From the NCBI GenBank assembly GCA_039725955.1, contig CP091034.1:4274001-4338000 (forward strand): a DNA stretch of 64,000 bases. Reading direction: 5' to 3'. Numbering within the stretch: position 1 is the stretch's first letter; every line of letters begins with the position of its first letter. Shown one piece after another: positions 33,861-42,201 of this stretch. Position numbers and translations under genes: made by a program. The DNA comes from Sinorhizobium sp. B11 (GTDB lineage Bacteria > Pseudomonadota > Alphaproteobacteria > Rhizobiales > Rhizobiaceae). The notes beneath the pieces are model-generated. The model was not told the origin of the DNA, searched no databases, and saw nothing but the letters and a program-made list of their open reading frames with translations.

Positions 33861-34568
33861 ATGCGCGTGCTCGTCACCCGTCCGGCACATTCGGGCGAGC
33901 GAACCGCTCAACGTTTACGCGAGCTAGGCCACGAGCCACTATTGCTGCCGCTGACCCGTCCCATTCATGACGCGGCAGCCGCTCGTCAGGCTCTGGACAC
34001 AACCATTGGGGCGATAGCGATAACGAGCGCGGAGGCGGTGCGCACGTTACAATCTCTGGATGACGCGCTGACACCCCACCTTTCGCGCCGTCTCTTTGCC
34101 GTCGGCGAGACGACGGCTGAGGAGGCCCGCAAGCTGGGATTCCGCTCCGTCACGACATCGTCCGGCAGCGGCCGCGAACTGGCCGAGTTGATCGCGGCAA
34201 ACAATATCGGCCGGCTTGTCTATCTCGCCGGCCTTCCGCGTGCCGAGGCCTTCGAGACGCGGCTGACCGAGCTGGGGCGTCAGTTCTCAGTGGCCGAATG
34301 TTATCGGATGGAATCTATCGCTCTCGACCCCGGGACGGTCGCCACCTTCCTCATGCGCAATCCTCCTGATGCTGTTCTTTTCTACTCCCGCCAAACGGCC
34401 GCAAATTTCTTTCAGATCCCGCAGGTAGAGTCCCTTTTATTGCAGCTGCCGAAAATCCGTCTCATTTGTCTCAGCAACACTGTAGCGGAAGCTGTTCCAT
34501 CTCTTTTGAGCACAGCCTTGGAGATTTCGCCGATGCCGGATGAAAAAAGCCTTTTGTCGCTGCTTTGA
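33861..34568 (+). CDS. hemD: Uroporphyrinogen-III synthase
   Basis: This 235-residue enzyme closes and inverts ring D of hydroxymethylbilane. Typical HemD features are VTRPAHSGERTAQRLRELGHEPLLLPL at the start (a two-lobe alpha/beta fold), AITSAEAVRTL near residue 53, VYLAGLPRAEAFE near 117 and the LFYSRQTAANF active-site cleft motif near 165. It starts 5 bp after hemC. Sequence conservation in this family is low, but context and fold pattern make the assignment firm. Confidence 0.93.
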   Translation: MRVLVTRPAHSGERTAQRLRELGHEPLLLPLTRPIHDAAAARQALDTTIGAIAITSAEAVRTLQSLDDALTPHLSRRLFAVGETTAEEARKLGFRSVTTSSGSGRELAELIAANNIGRLVYLAGLPRAEAFETRLTELGRQFSVAECYRMESIALDPGTVATFLMRNPPDAVLFYSRQTAANFFQIPQVESLLLQLPKIRLICLSNTVAEAVPSLLSTALEISPMPDEKSLLSLL

Positions 34569-34657
34569 AGGCTTTAGCCGCCCAAATTTGATCTAACCTC
34601 TTCCCTTAACTGCCGTCCCTGTCTAGTTTCGTTGCAATGCAGGATAATGAGGACCTC

Positions 34658-35911
34658 ATGGTATCGGGAAATCCGCCACGCCACTCGAAGAGCTCCGACA
34701 AGCCGGTCACGATTGACCTGGACGCGCAGGACTTCGCCTCGGCGACTGATCCTGAAAAGCCTGCTGAAGAAGCCGCACAAGCCATCGATGATGCGCCTGT
34801 CGCCGAGGCCGTTTCCGCTGCAGAAGCCGCGGGTGAACCGCTGTCCGAACACGAAAGCGAACGCGCCGCCGGCGCGCGGGATGGGTCCTTCTCCAAGGAA
34901 CCCCCGCTCTCGGAACCGCTGCAACCGCCGCCGCCGCAGAAGGGAGCGGTCACATCGGGTCTGATCGCCGCGGGCATTTTCGGCGGCCTTGTCGCACTGC
35001 TCGGCGCCGGAGCCATTCAATATGCCGGTTATCTGCCGGGTTCCTCAACCTCGCAGACGAATTCAGCCGATATGGCCGATCTCGCCGGCGAGATCGAAGG
35101 CCTCAAGCAATCGGTCGCAAGCCTTGCCGCCAATCCGCCGCCGGCCGCCGATACAAGTGCTCTCGAAAAGCGCGTCGCGGCTCTCGAAGCGGCTCCCCAG
35201 GCACCGGCATCCGGCACAGCGACCGAGCCTGGCGGTGTTGAAGCGCTCAACCAGAAGATTGCAGATCTGACTGCTCAGATCGAGCAGTTGAAGACGAACC
35301 TTACGCAGACCACCGAACAGCAGGCCTCCAACGGTGCCGATATTTCCAGCCGCCTTGCCGAAGCCGAAAAGAAGCTGAATGAACCGCGCGAGGATGTCGC
35401 CGTCGCCCGGGCTATCGCAGCCGCAGCGCTGAAGGCCGCGATCGACCGCGGCGGCCCCTTCATCGCCGAACTTGATACATTTGCCGGCGTAGCACCCGAC
35501 GATCCCGCTGCAACCGATCTGCGCGGCTTTGCCGAAACCGGCGTGCCCTCCCGCGCCGAGCTCATCCGTCAGGTTCCCGACGTTGCCGCAGCAATCGTCG
35601 AGTCCGTCAACCAGCCCGATCCCAACCAGAGCTGGTCCGACCGGCTGATGTCGAGCGCCAAATCCCTGGTTTCGGTCCGCCCCGTCGGAAATGTCGAAGG
35701 CGAAAGCGTTGAGGCGATCGCCGCGCGTATGGAGGACAAAGTGAAGAACGGCGATCTGCCCGGTGCAGCTACTGAATGGAACAGCCTGCCTGCTGCTGCC
35801 AAGCAGGCTTCCGCCGCCTTCAAGCAGTCGCTCGAAGCTCGTATCCGCGTCGAGGATCTCGTTGGCGGCGCTCTCTCGAAGGCCGTTTCCGGCACCGGCA
35901 AGGAAGGATGA
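34658..35911 (+). CDS. Alphaproteobacterial mitofilin (Mic60) homologue
   Basis: This is a 417-residue single-span membrane protein with an acidic, Ala/Glu-rich cytoplasmic region (about 1-85). One membrane helix lies near residues 95-120 (VTSGLIAAGIFGGLVALLGAGAI), followed by a periplasmic coiled-coil region at about 140-260 (LAGEIEGLKQSVASL, KIADLTAQIEQLKTNL) and a C-terminal mitofilin-like domain. Alpha-Mic60 shapes inner-membrane contacts and invaginations. The neighbourhood hemC-hemD-mic60-hemY is the known conserved context. The start at 34658 has GAGGA 4 bp upstream; the ATG seven codons earlier has none. Confidence 0.86.
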   Translation: MVSGNPPRHSKSSDKPVTIDLDAQDFASATDPEKPAEEAAQAIDDAPVAEAVSAAEAAGEPLSEHESERAAGARDGSFSKEPPLSEPLQPPPPQKGAVTSGLIAAGIFGGLVALLGAGAIQYAGYLPGSSTSQTNSADMADLAGEIEGLKQSVASLAANPPPAADTSALEKRVAALEAAPQAPASGTATEPGGVEALNQKIADLTAQIEQLKTNLTQTTEQQASNGADISSRLAEAEKKLNEPREDVAVARAIAAAALKAAIDRGGPFIAELDTFAGVAPDDPAATDLRGFAETGVPSRAELIRQVPDVAAAIVESVNQPDPNQSWSDRLMSSAKSLVSVRPVGNVEGESVEAIAARMEDKVKNGDLPGAATEWNSLPAAAKQASAAFKQSLEARIRVEDLVGGALSKAVSGTGKEG

Positions 35912-35913
35912 GT

Positions 35914-37521
35914 ATGGTCCGCCTGGTTATCTTCGCGCTCCTCGTCCTCGTTCTCGCATATGGTTTCTCCTGGCTTGCCGATCGTCCCGGCGATCTGTCG
36001 CTGATCTGGGAAGGCCAGATCTACCAGACCAAGCTGATCGTGGCGGCAAGCGCCATCATTGCGCTGATCGCTGCCGTCATGGTGGCCTGGTGGTTCGTCC
36101 GACTGATATGGACCTCTCCGCATTCGGTGACGCGCTTCTTTCGCGCCCGTAAACGCGACCGCGGTTACCAGGCGCTGTCGACCGGCCTCATTGCAGCCGG
36201 CGCCGGCAATGCCCTGCTCGCCCGCAAGATGGCGGCCCGCTCGCGCGGTCTTATCCGCGCCGATCAGGAACCGCTGATCAATCTTTTGGAAGCACAGGCG
36301 GCGCTCATCGAAGGCCGCTACGACGAGGCACGCTCCAAGTTCGAAGCGATGGCCAACGATCCCGAGACTCGGGAGCTTGGCTTGCGCGGCCTTTACCTGG
36401 AGGCCAGGCGTCTCGGCGCAAACGAAGCCGCCCGCCAATACGCGGAAAAAGCGGCCGACAATGCGCCATACCTGCCATGGGCAGCACAGGCAACGCTCGA
36501 ATATCGCAGCCAGTCCGGCCGCTGGGACGACGCCATCCGCCTGCTGGAACAGCAGAAGGCCGCCAAGGTTGTCGAAAAGGCAGAGGCCAACCGTCTGCAT
36601 TCAGTGCTGCTTACGGCGCGCGCCGATGACAAGCTGGAAAGCAATGCCGCCGGCGCTCGTGACGATGCCCTCCAGGCGCTGAAGCTTTCAGCCGATTTCG
36701 TGCCCGCCGCACTTATCGCCGCAAAGGCGCTGTTCCGCGAGAACGGCATACGCAAGGCTGCCTCCATTCTCGAACAGGCATGGAAGGCCGCGCCACATCC
36801 CGAGATCGGTCGCGTCTATGTCCGCGCCCGCAGCGGCGATTCGACACTCGATCGCCTGAAGCGCGCCGAGCGGCTGGAAGGCATGCGGCCGAACAATGTC
36901 GAATCTCTCCTCGTCGTCGCACAGGCCGCACTCGATGCACAGCAATTCGCCAAGGCGCGTGCAAAGGCGGAAGCAGCCGCCCGTATCGAACCCCGCGAGG
37001 CAGCCTTTCTGCTGCTTGCAGACATCGAGGAAGCAGAGACCGGCGATCAGGGTCGCGTGCGCCATTGGCTGGCACAGGCGCTGAAAGCGCCGCGCGATCC
37101 GGCCTGGGTTGCCGATGGTTTCGTTTCCGACAAATGGTTGCCGGTCTCGCCGGTGACCGGCCGTCTCGACGCCTTCGAGTGGAAGGCACCTTTCGGCCAG
37201 CTAGAAGGACCAGTCGAGGAAGGGTCGACCGCCCCGATCGAAACGGCGCTGAAGACATTGCCACCGCTGCGCCATACCAAGCCGGAAAGCGTGGTCAACG
37301 ACCACCGCATTATCGAACTGGAACGAGCCGCAACCATTGCGGAAGCCGTGCGGCCAGCAACTCCGGCCCCCGCACCGGCAAAAGCCAATGAACCGTCCAC
37401 CTCCCGACCGGCTCCTGCTGCGTCTGAACCAAAACCCTTCTTTGGTGGCCTGCCGGATGACCCCGGCGTGCGCGATCCCAAGATGGAGCCGGAAACCAAG
37501 ACGCGACTCCGCCTTTTCTGA
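35914..37521 (+). CDS. hemY: HemY-like inner-membrane TPR protein
   Basis: This 535-residue protein has two N-terminal membrane helices (about residues 2-18 and 38-63), the HemY N-terminal signature GDLSLIWEGQIYQT between them, and a long TPR-rich body (ALLEGRYDEARSKFEAM-like repeats from about 100 to 370). The C-terminus is Pro/Ala-rich. HemY_N proteins act late in heme synthesis at the membrane, but the exact role in alphaproteobacteria is unclear; this is not protoporphyrinogen oxidase. AAGGAAGG lies 4 bp before ATG 35914; an ATG at 35908 overlaps the Mic60 stop. Confidence 0.9.
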   Translation: MVRLVIFALLVLVLAYGFSWLADRPGDLSLIWEGQIYQTKLIVAASAIIALIAAVMVAWWFVRLIWTSPHSVTRFFRARKRDRGYQALSTGLIAAGAGNALLARKMAARSRGLIRADQEPLINLLEAQAALIEGRYDEARSKFEAMANDPETRELGLRGLYLEARRLGANEAARQYAEKAADNAPYLPWAAQATLEYRSQSGRWDDAIRLLEQQKAAKVVEKAEANRLHSVLLTARADDKLESNAAGARDDALQALKLSADFVPAALIAAKALFRENGIRKAASILEQAWKAAPHPEIGRVYVRARSGDSTLDRLKRAERLEGMRPNNVESLLVVAQAALDAQQFAKARAKAEAAARIEPREAAFLLLADIEEAETGDQGRVRHWLAQALKAPRDPAWVADGFVSDKWLPVSPVTGRLDAFEWKAPFGQLEGPVEEGSTAPIETALKTLPPLRHTKPESVVNDHRIIELERAATIAEAVRPATPAPAPAKANEPSTSRPAPAASEPKPFFGGLPDDPGVRDPKMEPETKTRLRLF

Positions 37522-37538
37522 AATGGAACAAAAACCGC

Positions 37539-38024
37539 ATGTTCGAACGCTTTCAGGCATTCTTCCAAAATCTGACCGCCGACCGCCCGAAATCAGGCTT
37601 TGCGCCCGATGACCCGCGCATCGCGGTGGCCGCGCTCTGTATGCAGGTCATGGAGGCCGACGGTCAGATCAAGGACAGCGAGAAGAAACGGCTGCGCAAG
37701 CTTCTGAAGGAGCAATACGCGCTTGATGGCAAACAGCTCGACGCCTTGATGGCCGCGGGGCTGGAAGCCGAAAGCACGGCAGTTGATTATTTCCGCTTCA
37801 CCTCCGATCTGAAGAGACATCTCAATACCGAGCAGCGTCTGGAGCTGATCGGCATTCTCTGGGATATCGTCTATGCCGACGGCGAGCGCAGCGAAATGGA
37901 AGACCATGTGATCTGGCGGATCGCCGATCTCCTGGGGGTTTCCTCCCGTGAGCGTATTCAGAAGCGGCAGGAGGCGGCAGCACGAGTGACAAACGCACAG
38001 GTGGTGCAGGACGATGGCGACTGA
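37539..38024 (+). CDS. TerB family protein
   Basis: This 161-residue all-helical TerB-like protein has two acidic metal-site motifs, MEADGQIKDSEKK near residue 37 and VYADGERSEMEDHV near 110, as in TerB domains (COG4103). These often sit in membrane-associated complexes, and here the gene follows hemY by 17 bp in the Mic60/HemY neighbourhood. Tellurite resistance itself is not implied. Its last 11 bases overlap the next gene. Confidence 0.9.
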   Translation: MFERFQAFFQNLTADRPKSGFAPDDPRIAVAALCMQVMEADGQIKDSEKKRLRKLLKEQYALDGKQLDALMAAGLEAESTAVDYFRFTSDLKRHLNTEQRLELIGILWDIVYADGERSEMEDHVIWRIADLLGVSSRERIQKRQEAAARVTNAQVVQDDGD

Positions 38025-38766
38025 CAGGATAGTGAGACGCGACAAGCGTCCCATTCTCATCATTCTTCATCAGGAGCGCTCAAGCCCCGGCCGTGTTGGC
38101 CAACTTCTTGTCGAGAAAGGCTACGACCTCGATATCCGGCGCCCCGTGCTTGGCGACCGGCTGCCCTCGACGCTCGACGACCATGCGGGTGCAGTGGTGT
38201 TCGGCGGCCCGATGAGCGCCAACGATCCCGATGAATTCGTCAAGGCGGAGATCGACTGGCTGGAAATCCCCCTCAGGGAAAACCGTCCCTATCTCGGCAT
38301 CTGCCTCGGCGCACAGATGCTGGCGCGCCAACTCGGCAGCAAGGTCGCGGCCAATTGCGACGGGTCTACCGAGATTGGCTGGTATCCACTCCATACGACG
38401 GAGAAGGGCCGGCTGCTGATGCGCTGGCCGAAGATGGTCTATCACTTCCACCGGGAAGGATTTGAACTGCCGCATGGCGCCGAGCTGCTGGCATCCGGCG
38501 ACGCTTACCCCAACCAGGCTTTCCGCTACAATGGCAACGCCTGGGGCCTGCAATTCCATGCGGAGCTGACGCGGGTGATGATGCACCGCTGGGTCGTGCA
38601 CGGCGCCCATCGCTTCATCCTGCCGAATGCACAGCAGGGACGCGAACATCTCGAAGGCCGCATGTTGTTCGATGCGCCGCTGAGAGCCTGGCTCGACGAA
38701 TTTCTTGATGTCGTCTTCGAAGGCAAGTCGACCGTGGCCAGGACGACTAGGGCGCTTCTCGTATAG
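38014..38766 (+). CDS. Class I glutamine amidotransferase-like protein
   Basis: This 250-residue GATase-1 fold protein has VVFGGPMSAND near residue 62, the nucleophilic cysteine in YLGICLGAQMLARQLG near 97, and the catalytic histidine in WGLQFHAELTR near 180. It is a stand-alone domain of the GMP-synthase-like type, with no synthetase domain, so it may be a glutaminase or gamma-glutamyl hydrolase. It overlaps the TerB gene by 11 bp and the convergent MFS gene by 20 bp. The true substrate is unknown. Confidence 0.9.
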   Translation: MATDRIVRRDKRPILIILHQERSSPGRVGQLLVEKGYDLDIRRPVLGDRLPSTLDDHAGAVVFGGPMSANDPDEFVKAEIDWLEIPLRENRPYLGICLGAQMLARQLGSKVAANCDGSTEIGWYPLHTTEKGRLLMRWPKMVYHFHREGFELPHGAELLASGDAYPNQAFRYNGNAWGLQFHAELTRVMMHRWVVHGAHRFILPNAQQGREHLEGRMLFDAPLRAWLDEFLDVVFEGKSTVARTTRALLV

Positions 38767-39991
38767 GCGCGTCGAGCGTATCGATATTCCTGAGCTTCGG
38801 AAAGCCGCTTGCCCAGAGCGCAGCGACCGCAAGCGTACCGACCCCGCCGATGATGACGGCCGGGACGGCGCCGAAAACCGATGCCATCGTACCCGCGCGG
38901 AATTCCCCGAGCTCGTTGGATGCGCCGACAAAGACCGTATTGACCGCGTTGACGCGGCCGCGCAGATGGTCCGGCGTCCAGAGCGCGATCAGGCTCTCGC
39001 GAACATAGACGGAAATCATATCCGCAGCGCCCATGATCGCGAGCGCTGCGATGGAAACCTCGATATTGGTCGAGAATCCGAACACGATCGTACCAACGCC
39101 GAAAATCGCCACGCCGATGAACATATACAGGCCGGCCTTGTGCTTCAGCGGATAGGCGGCAAGGAAGATCGCCATGATGATGGCGCCCACGCCCGGCGCC
39201 GAACGCAGCAGGCCGAGGCCCCAGGGCCCGAGCGTCAGGATATCACGCGCAAAGATCGGCATCAGCGCGGTGGCGCCGCCTAAGAGAACGGCGAAGAGAT
39301 CCAGCGAGATGGCCCCAAGCACCACCTTCTCTTCCCTTATATAACGGAAACCGCCGAGGATCATGTCCCAGTTCTTGGCTTCACCCGTCGTCTTCTGCGG
39401 CGGTTTCGGGATCGTGTAGAGCAGGATCGCGCCCAGCGCAGAAAAGATGACTGCGACCATATAGGCCGTCGAAGCGCTGACGCCGTAAAGCAGACCGCCG
39501 AGCACGGGGCCGGTGATGGCCGCAAGCTGCCATGAGGAGGAATTCCAGGCGATCGCGTTCGAAAGGTCCTTCTCCGGTACGAGGTTCGGCGCAAGCGACT
39601 GCACGGCCGGCGTCATGAAGGCGCGTTCTATGCCGAAGATCAGCAGCACCGCGAAAACCGGAACTGGTGAAAAGCTGCCGGTAATCGTCATCCCCAGGAG
39701 CGCAAGCGTGCAGAGCGCACTGACGAGCGAGCAGATCGAGGCGATCGCACGGCGATTGTGCCGGTCGGCCACCGATCCAGTAACGAGGATCAATGCGAGA
39801 GACGGCAGGAACTGCACGAGCCCGATCAGGCCGAGATAAATGGCGCTGCCGGTCTGGTCATACATCTGCCAGCCGACGGCGACGCTGACGATCTGCTGCG
39901 AGAAGGAAAGCAGAAACCGCGCGAAGAAAAAGCGGGTGTAGGACGGATGCCGGAACGCGGCAAAACGGTCTCCGGTGGGCGAAAGCGACAT
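38747..39991 (-). CDS. MFS transporter (EntS/MFS_3-like)
   Basis: This 414-residue major-facilitator transporter has about twelve helices. The N-terminus is RHPSYTRFFFARFLLSFSQQIVSVAVGWQMYDQT. The MFS loop 2-3 motif appears as GSVADRHNRRAI near residue 73, and motif C-like IAWNSSSWQLAAITGPVLGGLLYG lies near 150. It resembles the MFS_3/enterobactin-exporter-like subgroup. The substrate is not predictable from sequence. The end overlaps the amidotransferase gene by 20 bp in convergent orientation. Confidence 0.9.
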   Translation of the reverse strand: MSLSPTGDRFAAFRHPSYTRFFFARFLLSFSQQIVSVAVGWQMYDQTGSAIYLGLIGLVQFLPSLALILVTGSVADRHNRRAIASICSLVSALCTLALLGMTITGSFSPVPVFAVLLIFGIERAFMTPAVQSLAPNLVPEKDLSNAIAWNSSSWQLAAITGPVLGGLLYGVSASTAYMVAVIFSALGAILLYTIPKPPQKTTGEAKNWDMILGGFRYIREEKVVLGAISLDLFAVLLGGATALMPIFARDILTLGPWGLGLLRSAPGVGAIIMAIFLAAYPLKHKAGLYMFIGVAIFGVGTIVFGFSTNIEVSIAALAIMGAADMISVYVRESLIALWTPDHLRGRVNAVNTVFVGASNELGEFRAGTMASVFGAVPAVIIGGVGTLAVAALWASGFPKLRNIDTLDAPIREAP

Positions 39992-40130
39992 GAAGCTTTT
40001 CCGAGAGAGCGGGCGCAGAATTGCCTGCGAAGCGGCCCGTTAAACATGATTTGCCATGCGTCTCCACACGGCCCTTGCTCGTTTAATCGCCAATGTCTAC
40101 ATATCTGTCAACAACGAACTGGAGACGGTA

Positions 40131-40445
40131 ATGGCGGGAATTCTTGAAGCCATTTTTTTGATTATCAATGTGGCTTTGAACCTCTATTGGTACGTGATCA
40201 TTGCCAGCGCCATTTTCTCGTGGCTGTACGCATTCAACGTCATCAATTCGCATAACCAGTTTGTCAGCCAACTGGGCATGTTCTTCTATAACGCCACCGA
40301 ACCTGCATTGCGGCCGATACGACGTTTTCTGCCCAACCTGGGTGGCATCGACATCTCTCCGATTGTTCTGTTGCTGATCATCCTGTTCATCCAGGCCATA
40401 CTCAACAATCCGATCAAGCCTTTCCTATTTTCGCTGGTCGTTTGA
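40131..40445 (+). CDS. YggT family membrane protein
   Basis: This 104-residue YggT protein has two hydrophobic segments (about residues 7-32 and 73-100) joined by the family signature NATEPALRPIRRFLPNLGGIDISPIVLLL. YggT proteins are inner-membrane proteins with poorly defined roles in osmotic or division-related functions. The start ATG at 40131 has a GGAGA RBS; the open frame upstream is not used. Its TGA overlaps the TTG start of the DUF167 gene, a conserved pairing. Confidence 0.93.
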   Translation: MAGILEAIFLIINVALNLYWYVIIASAIFSWLYAFNVINSHNQFVSQLGMFFYNATEPALRPIRRFLPNLGGIDISPIVLLLIILFIQAILNNPIKPFLFSLVV

Positions 40446-40753
40446 GCCGTCCCTGGAGGCTTTCCGGTGATCACGTCCGTCTTGCCGTAAGGCTGACGCC
40501 GAATGGCGGGCAGAATGCCATCGACGGTATCGAACCAGATGGCGAAGGCGGCGTCTTCTTGAAGGCGCGTGTCACCGCCGTCCCGGAAAAGGGAAAAGCC
40601 AACAAGGCCCTCATAGCGCTCGTCGCCAAGTCTTTGGGTATTGGAAAGTCCTTGGTCAGCCTTGCTGCCGGCGATACGTCGCGCAAAAAAATCCTCCGGA
40701 TCGATGGCGATCCGGAGGATTTGATCAACAAGCTCGAAACGCTATTCGGCTAG
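40442..40753 (+). CDS. DUF167 (YggU) family protein
   Basis: This 103-residue DUF167 protein has RLAVRLTPNGGQNAIDGIE, the conserved FLKARVTAVPEKGKANKALIALVAK block near residues 40-65, and GDTSRKKILRIDGD near the end. Function is unknown. The likely start is a TTG that overlaps the YggT stop (TTGA), so translation is coupled; there is no separate RBS. YggT-YggU adjacency is conserved in proteobacteria. The stop TAG lies at the edge of an intergenic repeat. Confidence 0.9.
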   Translation: MSRPWRLSGDHVRLAVRLTPNGGQNAIDGIEPDGEGGVFLKARVTAVPEKGKANKALIALVAKSLGIGKSLVSLAAGDTSRKKILRIDGDPEDLINKLETLFG

Positions 40754-40803
40754 AGCAATCCCGGCGAGGATGTGCAGCGGTCTTGCATCCGCAATTGCGG
40801 AAT
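40752..40803. repeat. Degenerate rhizobial palindromic repeat between DUF167 and ppa
   Basis: The sequence AGAGCAATCCCGGCGAGGAT, then TGTGCAGCGGTCTTGCATCC, then GCAATTGCGG follows the layout of an abundant rhizobial intergenic palindrome (AGAGCAATTCC ... GCAGCGGTTTTGC ... GGAATTGC), as remembered. An internal stem GGATG/CATCC and a terminal CGCAATTGCG palindrome are visible. It sits between convergent genes and may help terminate both. Confidence 0.55.
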
Positions 40804-40811
40804 GGCCGGAA

Positions 40812-41348
40812 TCAGGCCTTTTCTTTCTTGGCGCGCTCGATTGCTTCGAGGATCAGCTCGCCTGCTTCCTTGGAGTCGCCCCAGCCATAGATCTTCACCC
40901 ACTTGCCAGGCTCCAGATCCTTATAGTGCTCGAAGAAATGCTCGATCTGCTTCAGCGTGATGTCCGGAAGATCGGTATAATCCTTCACCTTGTCATAACG
41001 CATCGTCAGCTTCGGCGAAGGGACGGCGATGATCTTCTCGTCCTTGCCGGAATTGTCTTCCATCTTCAGAACGCCGATAGGGCGCACGTTGATAACGCAG
41101 CCCGGAACCAGCGGACGGGTGCTGGCGATCAGCACGTCGATCGGGTCGCCGTCTTCGGAAAGCGTATGCGGCACGAAGCCGTAGTTGCCCGGGTAGGTCA
41201 TCGGCGTATAGAGGAAACGGTCAACGACCAGCGTGCCGGCTTCCTTGTCCATTTCATACTTGATCGGATGACCGCCGACCGGAACCTCGACGATAACGTT
41301 GACGTCTTCAGGTGGATTCTTACCGATTGAAACGGCGTCGATGCGCAT
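40812..41348 (-). CDS. ppa: Inorganic pyrophosphatase (family I)
   Basis: This 178-residue enzyme hydrolyses pyrophosphate and pulls biosynthetic reactions forward. Family I motifs are complete: VEVPVGGHPIKYEMDKEAG near residue 20, YGFVPHTLSEDGDPIDVLI near 55 with the three catalytic aspartates, and KDYTDLPDITLKQIEHFFEHYKDLE near 125. Length is standard for bacterial family I. A degenerate repeat lies downstream and a perfect palindrome lies about 130 bp upstream, next to the neighbouring GNAT stop. Confidence 0.98.
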   Translation of the reverse strand: MRIDAVSIGKNPPEDVNVIVEVPVGGHPIKYEMDKEAGTLVVDRFLYTPMTYPGNYGFVPHTLSEDGDPIDVLIASTRPLVPGCVINVRPIGVLKMEDNSGKDEKIIAVPSPKLTMRYDKVKDYTDLPDITLKQIEHFFEHYKDLEPGKWVKIYGWGDSKEAGELILEAIERAKKEKA

Positions 41349-41480
41349 AGGAAACTCCCGGGAGGTTGAATTGCTCGAAGCCAGTTAATCGGTTTCATGA
41401 CGCAACGCAACATGCCTCGCAAGCAATGCTTAATGCGCGCGGGCGTCAAAATATATAATTTTTCTAATGAAAGATGCAGC

Positions 41481-41498
41481 GATTGCGGTACCGCAATC
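41481..41498. repeat. Perfect 18-bp palindrome at the GNAT gene end
   Basis: GATTGCGGTACCGCAATC is fully self-complementary and overlaps the stop codon of the GNAT gene. As RNA it can form a 7-bp stem with a GTAC loop, but no T-tract follows on either strand, so terminator activity is uncertain. It could also be an operator for the ppa gene downstream (about 130 bp away). Confidence 0.5.
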
Positions 41499-42003
41499 AG
41501 TTCCAGATGAAGCCGATCTTTTTGATCTGCTTATGGTCGAAATTTTCCATGCCTTCGCAGAAATCGACACCGCCATGGTCGCGATAAAAGCCGGCTGCGG
41601 TCTCATTTTCTTCCAGGCACCAGACGACCATACCGTTACAGCCGAGAGATTTCAGCAACCGCCGGGCTTCACCGAAAAGCAATTTTCCGAGGCCGATACC
41701 CTGATATTCCGGGCGCAGATAAAGCTCGTAGATTTCGCCTTCCTGAGGCAATGCGCGAGCGCGATTGAGGCCGAGGGTCGCATAACCCGCGACAGTTCCT
41801 GCCACATCCAGAACAAGCAATGTCGCCGGACCGCGCGTCGCCTTGCGCCACCAGTTTTCGCCGCGGCGCTCGATCATCTGCGTCAGAGCACGATGCGGAA
41901 TGATGCCGGCATAGGTATGCTGCCATGAAAGCCGGTGGGCTTCCGAAATGGCTCGGGCATCATGCGGTTCAGCCCGCCGGACATCGATCGACAACGTCTT
42001 CAT
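41497..42003 (-). CDS. GNAT family N-acetyltransferase
   Basis: This 168-residue acetyltransferase has the core GNAT fold: IDVRRAEPHDARAISEAHRLSW at the start, GYATLGLNR, EIYELYLRPEYQGIGLGKLLF (motif A, the acetyl-CoA pyrophosphate loop, near residue 100) and NETAAGFYRDHGG near the end. The substrate is unknown. The start ATG at 42003 gives MKTLSIDVRR; the open frame continues 41 codons upstream but without family similarity. The tail overlaps a perfect palindrome. Confidence 0.88.
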   Translation of the reverse strand: MKTLSIDVRRAEPHDARAISEAHRLSWQHTYAGIIPHRALTQMIERRGENWWRKATRGPATLLVLDVAGTVAGYATLGLNRARALPQEGEIYELYLRPEYQGIGLGKLLFGEARRLLKSLGCNGMVVWCLEENETAAGFYRDHGGVDFCEGMENFDHKQIKKIGFIWN

Positions 42004-42152
42004 AACGCTTACTCTGGTCCCGCTGGCGACAATTAACCATATGCGGCAGCCGCATCGTGATCGATTGCCCACAGACTTGATATGTGGACGACAGAGAAAA
42101 TTTAACGCTTTTTTAACGATTGTCACAAGACGGAATCGACGCAGCGCACAAT

Positions 42153-42178
42153 AAAAAGCCCCGGCGCGAAGGCCGGGG
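42153..42178 (-). terminator. Rho-independent terminator of typA
   Basis: On the minus strand CCCCGGC pairs with GCCGGGG across a 6-base loop and is followed by CTTTTTAT. It lies 24 bp beyond the typA stop, a textbook position. Confidence 0.88.
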
Positions 42179-42201
42179 TTTTAAAGGAGTAGGCGAGGCT
42201 C

